Below are positions 51,486-59,356 of a DNA stretch of 64,000 nucleotides, one piece after another. Source of the DNA: Bradyrhizobium amphicarpaeae. GTDB taxonomy: Bacteria > Pseudomonadota > Alphaproteobacteria > Rhizobiales > Xanthobacteraceae. Each line of letters begins with the position of its first letter. Within the stretch, counting starts at the first letter, position 1. Made by a program: the position numbers and the translations under genes. The notes under the pieces were generated by a model, which saw only the letters and a list, made by a program, of their open reading frames with translations, had not been told where the DNA came from and ran no database searches. Location: contig NZ_CP029426.2 of assembly GCF_002266435.3 (NCBI RefSeq), positions 5,672,001 through 5,736,000 on the forward strand, read 5' to 3'.

Positions 51486-52358
51486 CCGCGCGCTCCATTG
51501 CCGCGACGTCGTCATCATTTGCTCGCGCGGCTCCTCGACCCGCGTCCAGTCGTTGCCCGAGCACCAGAAGCGGCCGATCGCGCAGGCCTCGACATAGAGC
51601 CTGCCGGAGCTCTTCAGCGTCATCCTTCCGTAATAGGTGCGTCCGCTGGTGCGACTGTAAATGCTGCCGGTCCAGACGTCGTGCGATTTCGGCTTCATGT
51701 TGACGAGCACACTCTCGCCCCGGCTCAAGGCCTCGGTCAGCGCAAAACCGCACAGGGCAGGTCCACATCGTTCGATCCGAACCGTGCCCTTGGCGCCGAC
51801 ACTCTCCCATTCGCCGAGCGCCGTATAGCCCGGCTCGTCGTCGCTACGCTCTGCGATCGGTGCCGCCTGTTTGATGTCTGGCTTCGCAACGGCTGGCGGC
51901 TCCATGTGCGGCGGATCGAGGTGCGGCAACTCAATCCTTGGCGGACTGGGGCTCAGCGCCTCGGGTCTTGACGTCTCGAGTCTTGACGTCTCGAGTCTTG
52001 GGGCCGGCGGCGGCACAACCGGCTGCGACATGGTCGCGGCAAGGACGGGGGCTGGAGCGGGCGGCGGTGTTGCGACATATGTCGCCGGTGCTGGCCGGGC
52101 GGGAGCAACCGAGACCGGCTGTGGCGCTTGGACCACCGGCGCAGGCGTAGGCGGCGCGGCCGGCCTCGCGTCGGCATCCTCGGAGGGTCGAAGGCTGCGA
52201 TTGGAGATTGAAACGCAGGACGCGGATCGGCAACTCTTGGGCGCCTCGACGTGAAAGCGGTGGCCGCCGATCGAGAAGGAATAGGAGCCGGCCTCGGCCG
52301 CGGGCGAAGTCGCCAGCAGTGCGATCAAGGTGCCAAGCGAAGTCGCAAGCCGTTTCAT
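51480..52358 (-). CDS. Secreted DUF2147-like protein (paralogue A)
   Basis: The 292 residues have a signal peptide (KRLATSLGTLIALLATSPAA), a short conserved N-terminal module (SFSIGGHRFHVEAPKSCRS, then SCVSIS), a Pro/Ala linker of about 120 residues with a tandem SRLET duplication, and a C-terminal DUF2147-like domain (LGEWESVGAKGTVRIERCGP, then VLVNMKPKSHDVWTGSIY). Start 52358 has GGGAGG 6 bases upstream. It is divergent from paralogue B (52554) with the same layout. Periplasmic or outer-surface; function of the family is unknown. Confidence 0.85.
   Translation of the reverse strand: MKRLATSLGTLIALLATSPAAEAGSYSFSIGGHRFHVEAPKSCRSASCVSISNRSLRPSEDADARPAAPPTPAPVVQAPQPVSVAPARPAPATYVATPPPAPAPVLAATMSQPVVPPPAPRLETSRLETSRPEALSPSPPRIELPHLDPPHMEPPAVAKPDIKQAAPIAERSDDEPGYTALGEWESVGAKGTVRIERCGPALCGFALTEALSRGESVLVNMKPKSHDVWTGSIYSRTSGRTYYGRMTLKSSGRLYVEACAIGRFWCSGNDWTRVEEPREQMMTTSRQWSARS
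51965..51999. repeat. 15-bp tandem repeat inside paralogue A
   Basis: GTCTTGACGTCTCGA is repeated at 51965-51979 and 51980-51994, with a partial third copy. It encodes the duplicated SRLET segment in the linker, suggesting slippage. Confidence 0.85.
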
Positions 52359-52444
52359 CCACGCCTCCCTGAGTGCAGCCACGAGCTTATGCAGAGGATC
52401 TTCCGCTGAATGTGCGCTTCCTCACCCAGACCGCGCGCCACCGT

Positions 52445-52460
52445 TGTGATCCCCATCACA
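52445..52460. promoter_or_regulatory. TGTGAT-CCCC-ATCACA, CRP-type palindrome
   Basis: Exact TGTGA-N6-TCACA consensus in the 195-bp gap between the two divergent DUF2147-like genes, about 94 bp before paralogue B and 87 bp before paralogue A. It suggests cAMP-CRP-like control of one or both. Confidence 0.6.
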
Positions 52461-52553
52461 GAACGCCGGGCGGCCCCGGCGTAGGGTCGAACCACGCTTC
52501 ATCCACCAGCGACTTCAGTCCATATCGGGACCGCGCCATTTTCGGAGGTTGTC

Positions 52554-53330
52554 ATGAACAAGCTCGCCATCGCCGCCACCGCGCTCTTTCTGGCCTCGAC
52601 CGCCGCCGCCCACGCCGGCGGCAACACGATCGCATTCCAGATCGAGGGCCAGCACATCCGCATCGAGACGCCGCGCAATTGCGCCTCACTCAACTGCGTG
52701 ACCATCGTTGCACCCGGCCTGTCGGACAAGCCGATCAAGTTGAACAACATCAACCTGAAGGGCCTTGGCGGCTCCAAGGACGATGACGACACCACACCAA
52801 GCACGACGACTGCACAGCCCGCGCCGGCTCCGGTGCAGCAGGCGCCAGTGCAGGCGACTGCACCGGCCGCGCCCGCCGTCACGGCTCCCGCCGCTCCGGC
52901 CCCGACGGTTGCCGCCGCGCCGTCGGTCGGCTTCGACGCCAACACGCAGCCGGCGCCCGTCGCGGCTCCTGCTCCGGCCCCCGCGCCGGTCGCAATTGCT
53001 CCTGCGCCCGCTCCCGCCCCTGTGGCCGCCGCGCCCGTGGTCGTCGCCAACTCGCCGATCGGCGTCTGGGCAACCGAAGAGAACAAGGGCAACGTCCGGG
53101 TCGAGCAGTGCGGCGCCAATCTCTGCGGCTACGCCGCGAAGACCAATGAGCGCATCCTGATCAACATGAAGCCCGAGGGTTCGAAGTGGAGCGGCCGCAT
53201 CCACGATCCCGACTCCGGCCGCAATTACGACTCGACCATCGCGATGAAGGGCCCGAATGCGATGCGCGTGCAGGGCTGCGCCTTCGGCGGCATGTTCTGC
53301 GGCGGCCAGACCTGGAAGCGCGTGAGCTGA
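52554..53330 (+). CDS. Secreted DUF2147-like protein (paralogue B)
   Basis: The 258 residues have a signal peptide (NKLAIAATALFLASTAAAHA), an N-terminal module IAFQIEGQHIRIETPRNCAS followed by LNCVTIV, a Pro/Ala linker of about 90 residues, and a DUF2147-like C-terminal domain (IGVWATEENKGNVRVEQCGA, LINMKPEGSKWSGRIHDPDS). A GGAGG ribosome binding site lies before 52554. The layout matches divergent paralogue A, including paired cysteines in both domains. Periplasmic; family function unknown. It ends near a palindromic repeat. Confidence 0.87.
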   Translation: MNKLAIAATALFLASTAAAHAGGNTIAFQIEGQHIRIETPRNCASLNCVTIVAPGLSDKPIKLNNINLKGLGGSKDDDDTTPSTTTAQPAPAPVQQAPVQATAPAAPAVTAPAAPAPTVAAAPSVGFDANTQPAPVAAPAPAPAPVAIAPAPAPAPVAAAPVVVANSPIGVWATEENKGNVRVEQCGANLCGYAAKTNERILINMKPEGSKWSGRIHDPDSGRNYDSTIAMKGPNAMRVQGCAFGGMFCGGQTWKRVS

Positions 53331-53351
53331 CACGCCGAGCGCACAATTCCT

Positions 53352-53437
53352 CGTCATGCCCGGGCTTGTCCCGGGCATCCACGTTCTAAACGTCGTACGT
53401 CAAGACGTGGATGGCCGGGTCAAGCCCGGCCATGACG
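53352..53437. repeat. Bipartite palindromic intergenic repeat (copy 3)
   Basis: CGTCATGCCCGGGCTTGTCC with CGGGCATCCACG, then CGTGGATGGCCGGGTC with AAGCCCGGCCATGACG. Same structure as 58450-58537, whose halves are nearly the mirror image. Lies between paralogue B and the FecR-domain gene. Confidence 0.88.
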
Positions 53438-53588
53438 ATGCGGAGACAGCTAGTCCCTCGTTAGCATAGCGCGCCCTTTGATCGTTCGTCGCTCCCGTAC
53501 GACGCATGTTCATCCGCCATTCAGGTCCCCCCGGCTGATATCAACCGATCTCGCCTCGCGTTCTCACCGGGACTTCTTCGTGACATCC

Positions 53589-55034
53589 ATGCTGGCCTGG
53601 CGCCGCTTCGTGTTCGCGCTCATGCTGCCGGCTTTGCCGGTGGCAGGCAGCAGCGTGGCTCGCGCGTCCGAGACAATCGAGCTCGCGCAGACGCAGCCAC
53701 AAGCTCAGCCGTCCCCTGCTCCCTCCCCGGCGCCCTCCGCTTCGCCAACGCCTGCCGCGGACGCACAACCCGCCGCGGTCGAGCCGATTGGCAACGTTGC
53801 GACCGTCACGGGGATCGCCACCGTGATCCGTGACAAGAATTCCTATCCTCTGCGCGTGCGCGACGACATCTATCTCAACGACGTGGTGCAGACCTCGTCG
53901 AACTCCTCGCTCGGCATCACCTTCGACGATGCCACCACGTTCAATCTCTCCGCCTCCTCGAAGATCACCATCGACAATTACGTCTACGAGGACGGCGGCA
54001 AGCAGAACTCCGCGATCTTCGACGTCGGCAAGGGCACGGTCGCCTTCGTCGCGGCCGCCGTGGCGAAGACCGGCGACATGAAGATCACGACCCCGACCGC
54101 GACGCTCGGCATCCGCGGCACCACCGGCGTCGTCGACGTGCCGGAGGGCGCGGCAGCGAGCAGCGCGCGCAACGTCAACATCAAGCTCTATCCCGATGCC
54201 GACGGCCGCGTCGGCCACATCGACGTCGACGACCGCAGCAGCGGCACGCGGCTCGGCGCGCTGACGCAAGGCGCCAGCGGCTTTGCGATCCGGCCCGGCG
54301 CGGCCACTGCCGGAATCATGCGCTTCGCCGCGGTGCCGATCACGATTCCCGCACAGCAGATCGCGCGCGACCGCGGCTTCGTCGGCCAGGTGCATCTGGC
54401 GCAGACCACCGGACGCCAGATCGTCACCGAACAGCGCGACTTCCGCCGGGCCAATCCGGCCGCGGTCAGCCGCATTCCGCGGCCGGTCCAACCGCCGCAG
54501 CAACAGCAATTGCGGCCGGCGACCGCACCTGGCCAACAGCCGCAGCGGCCGAACGGCCAGCCCGGCCAGAACATCCGTCCGGGTCAGCAACCGCCGGGCA
54601 CGCCAGGCCGGCAAGGCGCGCAGCCGCCGCAACGGCAAGGCCAGCAAGGCGGCGCCGTGCAACCGGGCACGCCGCGTGCGGGCCAGGGTCAGCAGCAACA
54701 AGGGCAACAGCAACGCGGTCAGCGCCAAGGTGCAGGACAACCGGCCGGCGCACCGCGCACCGGACCAGGCACGCCGCCCCGCGGCGCGCCGCAGACGCAG
54801 CCGTCACGCACCGGCCCGCCTAACGTGCAACCCGGCGGGGCCCTGCCGCCGCAGCCGGCGACGACGCCACAGCCGCAAACCCCGCGCACCGGATTGCAAC
54901 CGGGCCTACCGCCCGCGGCTCAACAGCCGGGCGTGCAGCGACCAGGCAGCTTCCAGCAGCGCCTCCCTGCCGCACAACGGCCCGCCGCGCCGCGCAAGCC
55001 GGCACCCGCGAGGGAGAAGAAAGAGCGGCGGTGA
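53589..55034 (+). CDS. FecR-domain exported protein with disordered tail
   Basis: The 481 residues have a signal peptide (LAWRRFVFALMLPALPVAGS), a Pro/Ala stretch, and a FecR-like beta domain (about 70-200) with IRDKNSYPLRVRDDIYLNDV, SSLGITFDDATTFNLSASSK and KITTPTATLGIRGTTGVVDV. Residues from about 290 on are Gln/Pro/Gly/Arg-rich and almost certainly disordered. Start ATG 53589 was chosen for the signal sequence; an upstream TTG frame (53478) is non-conserved. It is not next to a FecI sigma factor, so a classic iron-signalling role is unlikely. Confidence 0.85.
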   Translation: MLAWRRFVFALMLPALPVAGSSVARASETIELAQTQPQAQPSPAPSPAPSASPTPAADAQPAAVEPIGNVATVTGIATVIRDKNSYPLRVRDDIYLNDVVQTSSNSSLGITFDDATTFNLSASSKITIDNYVYEDGGKQNSAIFDVGKGTVAFVAAAVAKTGDMKITTPTATLGIRGTTGVVDVPEGAAASSARNVNIKLYPDADGRVGHIDVDDRSSGTRLGALTQGASGFAIRPGAATAGIMRFAAVPITIPAQQIARDRGFVGQVHLAQTTGRQIVTEQRDFRRANPAAVSRIPRPVQPPQQQQLRPATAPGQQPQRPNGQPGQNIRPGQQPPGTPGRQGAQPPQRQGQQGGAVQPGTPRAGQGQQQQGQQQRGQRQGAGQPAGAPRTGPGTPPRGAPQTQPSRTGPPNVQPGGALPPQPATTPQPQTPRTGLQPGLPPAAQQPGVQRPGSFQQRLPAAQRPAAPRKPAPAREKKERR

Positions 55035-55050
55035 CTCTTCTTCCCTTCTA

Positions 55051-55194
55051 CCCTTGTGGGAGAAGGTGGCGCGGAGCGCCGGATGAGGGGTATCTATCCG
55101 CAAATTCAAACGTGAGAGATTTGCACGCGGAGAGAGACCCCTCACCCGTCTCGCCGCTACGCGGCGATCCACCCTCTCCCACAGGGGGAGAGGG
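55051..55194. repeat. CTTGTGGGAGAAGGTGGC-type palindromic repeat
   Basis: CCCTTGTGGGAGAAGGTGGC and GGATGAGGGG on the left are mirrored by ACCCCTCACCCGTCTCGCCG and CCACCCTCTCCCACAGGGGG on the right. It lies between convergent FecR-domain and Nudix genes. A short copy is at 51331. Confidence 0.85.
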
Positions 55195-55236
55195 AGTGCA
55201 CCCTCAACGCGGCGCAATAATTCTGTGCCAAAAATC

Positions 55237-55800
55237 TCACGCCTCGCCGCGCAGCCAGGCTTTCACTTTCTGCAGCAGACCATGCCGCAGCTCGTCGACG
55301 GAGGCGGCTTCGGCCGGCGTCAAAGTCTGCAGCGTTGCATCGATATCGTCGGCGGCGAGCGTCGGCTCGGGCGCGGGCAGCGCCGTCAGCCCCGCTGCCG
55401 CAAGCGCGATCGGGCCGATCTGGGTCAGGAAGGCGCGCTCATATTCGCGCGACAGGCGCGCGAGCGCATCGTCGAGCGTCAGCCAGTCGACCGCCTTGAT
55501 GTCGTTCATCAGCTTGCGGATCGGACCGCCCTCGACCTCCATGCGCCAGAAATGCACGACCTTGGTCCGCCCGCCGGACTGGTAGACGAGCGTGCCCAGG
55601 AATTCATGGATGGCGACGTCGTGCCCGGTTTCCTCGAGCACCTCGCGGTGCGCCGCCTGCTTCGGCGTCTCGCCGTCGTCGAGCTTGCCCTTGGGCAAAA
55701 CCCATTCGTTGCGCTTGCGCTGGCGCACGACCGCGATCAGCGGCGGCGCACCACGCCGCAGCACAATACCACCCGCCGCCATCACCGGCGCCCGCGCCAT
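55237..55800 (-). CDS. Nudix hydrolase
   Basis: Hydrolyses nucleoside diphosphate-linked compounds, substrate unknown. The 187 residues contain an exact Nudix box, GKLDDGETPKQAAHREVLEE followed by TG (G-x5-E-x7-REVxEExG), in an otherwise typical fold starting MAAGGIVLRRGAPPLIAVVR. The C-terminal 70 residues are helical and unassigned. An alternative start at ATG 55782 is possible. It lies 67 bp downstream of psd on the same strand. Confidence 0.93.
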   Translation of the reverse strand: MARAPVMAAGGIVLRRGAPPLIAVVRQRKRNEWVLPKGKLDDGETPKQAAHREVLEETGHDVAIHEFLGTLVYQSGGRTKVVHFWRMEVEGGPIRKLMNDIKAVDWLTLDDALARLSREYERAFLTQIGPIALAAAGLTALPAPEPTLAADDIDATLQTLTPAEAASVDELRHGLLQKVKAWLRGEA

Positions 55801-55867
55801 CGCTCGAATCCGTGTCGATCTATCGTCCCCGCCGAGGATATAGGCGGCGGGGACGGCGGATTGAAGG

Positions 55868-56731
55868 CTACTTTTTCCTCAACAGCGCTTGACCGGCGCG
55901 AATGCGCGTGCCCTCGGCGATGCCGTCGCAGAAGGTGAAATCGCCGGGCGCGAGGATGATGATGGTCGAGCCGTGCTCGAACCAGCCGAGCTCCTCGCCC
56001 TTGGCCACGTTGACGTCGCAGGGGAAATTGACCGGGCCGTGGGACTGCGCGTTCAGCACCATGTCGAGGAAGTGCAGGCGGATGCTGGCGACCAGGATCG
56101 CGGCGACCGGCACCAGCGTCACGGCTTCGCCGGTCGAAAGCTTCGTCCGGATCACCGCGCGCTCGTTCTTGCAGAACAGACGCTCGACCCGCTTCAGCGC
56201 GATCGGGTTGACATTCCAGACATCGCCATGGATCAGCGTGACCCGCTCGACATGCGCGTCGAAAGGCGCATGGAAGCGGTGATACATGCTCGAGGTCAAC
56301 CGCAGCGTGACGAAGGAGCCGTTGCGGTGCTGGTCGACCAGCGCGGAATCGCCGAGCAGGTCGAGCAGCGAATAGGGGGCGCCCTTGACCTGAAATAGTT
56401 CGGTGTCGGCGATCCTACCATGGGCACCGACGATGCCGTCGGAGGGACTCGCGACAACGGACGGATCCGGATCGAAGGGACGCAGGCCCGGCTTGAGCTC
56501 CCGGGTGAAGCAATCGTGCAGGCTCGTGAAATGATCTTTCCGCGCCTCCGACAGATCGAGGTCGGAGAACAACTTCCACAGCGCGATCGAGGCGTCCCGC
56601 ACCAGCGGGTTCTCGATCTTGGAGAACCAGCCCATGAAGCGGGTCAGGGCCGCGCGGGGGATGCGGTTGGTCAACAGGAAGTTGAGGTCTTCCTGCTGGG
56701 TGAAAGAGGCGATGATGGCTTTGACTGTCAT
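55868..56731 (-). CDS. psd: Phosphatidylserine decarboxylase
   Basis: Membrane enzyme converting phosphatidylserine to phosphatidylethanolamine with a self-made pyruvoyl group. The 287 residues show the catalytic triad contexts ASPSDGIVG (Asp), MYHRFHAPFDA (His) and HGST (the self-cleaving serine, normally LGST). Cleavage at G-S would yield a small alpha chain. The Leu to His change before GST is noted. It starts only 35 bp from the divergent aminotransferase. Its product feeds PmtA (59357-60046). Confidence 0.93.
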   Translation of the reverse strand: MTVKAIIASFTQQEDLNFLLTNRIPRAALTRFMGWFSKIENPLVRDASIALWKLFSDLDLSEARKDHFTSLHDCFTRELKPGLRPFDPDPSVVASPSDGIVGAHGRIADTELFQVKGAPYSLLDLLGDSALVDQHRNGSFVTLRLTSSMYHRFHAPFDAHVERVTLIHGDVWNVNPIALKRVERLFCKNERAVIRTKLSTGEAVTLVPVAAILVASIRLHFLDMVLNAQSHGPVNFPCDVNVAKGEELGWFEHGSTIIILAPGDFTFCDGIAEGTRIRAGQALLRKK

Positions 56732-56766
56732 GAATCTGTCAGCTCACAGTATTAGCGCTTGTTGTC

Positions 56767-58431
56767 ATGGAAACGACACTCCCGATTCTCTCGATGTCCG
56801 TGGCCGCGGCAGCGTCTGCTGCCGCCGTCTTCCCGAAGCTCAAGGCGCGGGTCGAGCTGTCCCGCGCCAAGCACCGCTCGCTCGCCGGGCACTCCAAGAT
56901 GTCGCGGCGGGTGGCAAAGCTGCTGCCGTTCTACGAGTTCGAAGGCGACAAATATTTCGGCTGCGACGGCGCGCCTGATGACGTGGTCGCGCAGCGCAAG
57001 GACGCCTTCTTCCGTCTCGCTAGCATCTACGCCGAGCGCTACCCCAAGGGCCGCGCGATGACGAAGGAAGCGGCAGAGACGATCTCCGACCTCAATTTCA
57101 CCGAAAGCTACCGCGTGCCGTTCCAGTTCTCGCGCCTCGTCCGCGAGCATCTGGGCACCTCGACCTTCGTGGACTCCTCGAGCGGCGTCACCGTCACCGA
57201 TGTCGACGGCAACACGTCGTACGATCTCACCGGATCCTACGGCGTCAACATCTTCGGCAACGACTTCTACAAGGAGTGCATCGAGGGCGCCGAGAAGCGC
57301 GCGCATGCGCTGGGTCCCGTGCTCGGCCCCTATCATCCCGTCATTCTCGACAACGTGCAGCGGCTCTGCCGGATCTCCGGCCTCGACGAGGTCTCCTTCC
57401 ACATGTCCGGCACCGAAGCCGTGATGCAGGCGGTGCGGCTCGCGCGCTACCACACCAAGCGCACGCATCTGGTTCGTTTCGCCGGTGCCTATCACGGCTG
57501 GTGGGGCGACGTGCAGCCCGGCGTCGGCAACCCCATTGCCGCGCATGAGACCTACACCCTCGCCGAAATGTCGGAGAAGACGCTGCACGTCCTGCGCACG
57601 CGCCGCGACATCGCCTGCGTGCTGGTCAATCCGCTGCAGGGCCTGCATCCGAACGGCAACGCGCCCGGCGATTCCTCGCTGGTCGACAGCTCGCGCGGCG
57701 GCCATTTCGATCGCGCGGCCTATACCGAATGGCTGAAGCAGCTGCGCGATGTCTGCACCGAGCGCGGCATCGTGCTGATCTTCGATGAAGTCTTCGTCGG
57801 CTTCCGCCTCGCCGCCGGCGGCGCCCAGGAATATTTCGGCGTCAAGGCCGACATGGTGACCTACGGCAAGAGCCTCGCCGGCGGCCTGCCGATCGGCGTC
57901 GTCTGCGGCAAGCGCGAGCTGATGCGCCGCTTCCGTGACGACCGTCCCGCCGACATCTGCTTCGCCCGCGGCACCTTCAATTCGCACCCTTACGTCATGA
58001 CGGCGATGGACGAGTTTTTGAGCCGGCTCGCCAGCCCGAATTTTCGCGCTGTGTATGACGGACTCGAGGAAACCTGGAACGGCCGCGCCGAGAGGCTCAA
58101 CCAGATGATGCGAGATGCCGGCCTGCCGGTGCGGTTCGCAAACTTCTCGTCGATCTGGACGGTGAAATACACCACGCCGTCCCGCTACAACTGGATGCTG
58201 CAATATTACCTGCGCGCCGAGGGGCTGGCGCTGAGCTGGGTCGGCACGGGACGGCTGATCTTCAGCCTCAACTACACCGATGCCGATTTCACCGAGGTCG
58301 CCGAGCGCTTCGTCCGCGCCGCCGGAAAGATGAAGGCCGACGGCTTCTGGTGGCACGACGGCGTGCTCACCAACAAGAATATCAAGCGGCAGATCCTGAA
58401 AGAGATGCTGGCCAGGCGCTTCGGACGCTGA
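56767..58431 (+). CDS. Class-III PLP-dependent aminotransferase with N-terminal extension
   Basis: Fold-type-I aminotransferase of the glutamate-1-semialdehyde/ornithine type. The 554 residues include LIFDEVFVGFRLAAGG (D340 for the PLP ring nitrogen) and MVTYGKSLAGGLPIGVVCGK (K368 Schiff base). The first 110 residues are an extension not found in GSA aminotransferases of about 430, with a hydrophobic start (about 7-22). It is divergent from psd by 35 bp. Product and amino acceptor are unknown; lipid head-group or hopanoid modification is a guess from context. Confidence 0.87.
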   Translation: METTLPILSMSVAAAASAAAVFPKLKARVELSRAKHRSLAGHSKMSRRVAKLLPFYEFEGDKYFGCDGAPDDVVAQRKDAFFRLASIYAERYPKGRAMTKEAAETISDLNFTESYRVPFQFSRLVREHLGTSTFVDSSSGVTVTDVDGNTSYDLTGSYGVNIFGNDFYKECIEGAEKRAHALGPVLGPYHPVILDNVQRLCRISGLDEVSFHMSGTEAVMQAVRLARYHTKRTHLVRFAGAYHGWWGDVQPGVGNPIAAHETYTLAEMSEKTLHVLRTRRDIACVLVNPLQGLHPNGNAPGDSSLVDSSRGGHFDRAAYTEWLKQLRDVCTERGIVLIFDEVFVGFRLAAGGAQEYFGVKADMVTYGKSLAGGLPIGVVCGKRELMRRFRDDRPADICFARGTFNSHPYVMTAMDEFLSRLASPNFRAVYDGLEETWNGRAERLNQMMRDAGLPVRFANFSSIWTVKYTTPSRYNWMLQYYLRAEGLALSWVGTGRLIFSLNYTDADFTEVAERFVRAAGKMKADGFWWHDGVLTNKNIKRQILKEMLARRFGR

Positions 58432-58449
58432 GGCTGATTTCTCCAGTGC

Positions 58450-58537
58450 CGTCATGGCCGGGCCTGTCCCGGCCATCCACGCGTCTCCGCGCAACAGCCC
58501 CAACACGTGGATGCCCGGGACAAGCCCGGGCATGACG
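58450..58537. repeat. Bipartite palindromic intergenic repeat (copy 4)
   Basis: CGTCATGGCCGGGCCTGTCC and GGCCATCCACG on the left, CGTGGATGCCCGGGAC and AAGCCCGGGCATGACG on the right. Almost the mirror image of copy 3. Lies between the convergent aminotransferase and Mpo1-like genes. Confidence 0.88.
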
Positions 58538-58577
58538 CAACCATTGGACATCGGAGTGCTTGATGAGACCGGCGCGC

Positions 58578-59237
58578 TCAGGCGTGCTGCTCTTCGAGCG
58601 TGGGCTCGCCGATGAGACCCAGAGTGTGCTCGGGGTTGAGGTGCAGGCCGGGGTCCATCAGCTCGCCGCGCATCAAGGCGAGCGGCGCGGTGCGATAGAG
58701 CATCAGGTCGTGGAAGGGGTCGGTCAGGATCTTGGTCATCCAGACGAGACCGGTTTCGACGTCGCGGATGAAGAACAGGTGCACGGTGCGGAACAGCAGA
58801 CCGCCGCCGCCGACCACGAGCCAGATCTTGGCAACCTGCCGCATGAAGTCGGTCGCGGTCGCCCAGGGCGTGAACAGGCCGAACAGCGTGGGATCGGCGA
58901 CCAGCACCAGCGGAGACAGCGCCCAGATCGCCATCAGCACCACCTTGCGCTGCAGATTGTAGCCGACCTTGATCTCTTCCTTGTACTCGTGGGTGGCCTG
59001 GTTGACGTGATCGTACGTGTGCGGCTCGAAGAAGAAATGACCGGCCTGGCGCGAGGTCATCGAGACCAGCCATCCGACCAGCGCGGAGACGACGGGATCG
59101 ATGAACAGCCAGACATAGGCAAAGAGAAAGCTCAGCGCGCTGATGAAGTGCAGGCTCTGATTGATCCGGCTGTGGTGATAGTAGCGATGGTCGTCCCAGC
59201 GCTGGATCCGCAGCTGCTCGAGATAATTCTTGATCAT
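58578..59237 (-). CDS. Mpo1-like/DUF962-related membrane protein
   Basis: Membrane protein with conserved histidines. The 219 residues have four predicted TM segments. The N-terminal HYYHHSRINQSLHFISALSF and RQAGHFFFEPHTYDH resemble the N-x-x-x-H and Q-x-x-G-H-x-x-x-E motifs of Mpo1 2-hydroxy fatty acid dioxygenases (DUF962), with more histidines. Start 59237 has a GGGGGAG ribosome binding site; a TTG at 59249 is the alternative. It lies between aminotransferase and pmtA in a lipid region, which supports a lipid role, by inference. Confidence 0.72.
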   Translation of the reverse strand: MIKNYLEQLRIQRWDDHRYYHHSRINQSLHFISALSFLFAYVWLFIDPVVSALVGWLVSMTSRQAGHFFFEPHTYDHVNQATHEYKEEIKVGYNLQRKVVLMAIWALSPLVLVADPTLFGLFTPWATATDFMRQVAKIWLVVGGGGLLFRTVHLFFIRDVETGLVWMTKILTDPFHDLMLYRTAPLALMRGELMDPGLHLNPEHTLGLIGEPTLEEQHA

Positions 59238-59356
59238 GCTCTCCCCCAAAATGCTTTCGGGTACGGGAATACAGGGATTCGATGTAGGCCGTGTGACATC
59301 ATCATTGTGTCATGTGACGATGCGGAGCGGCGCGATGACGCACGCGACGTGTAAGC

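Noticed and set aside
56752..59073. 773-codon minus-strand open frame
   Set aside because: Runs antisense through the aminotransferase gene and overlaps the Mpo1-like gene in another frame; composition is that of a shadow.
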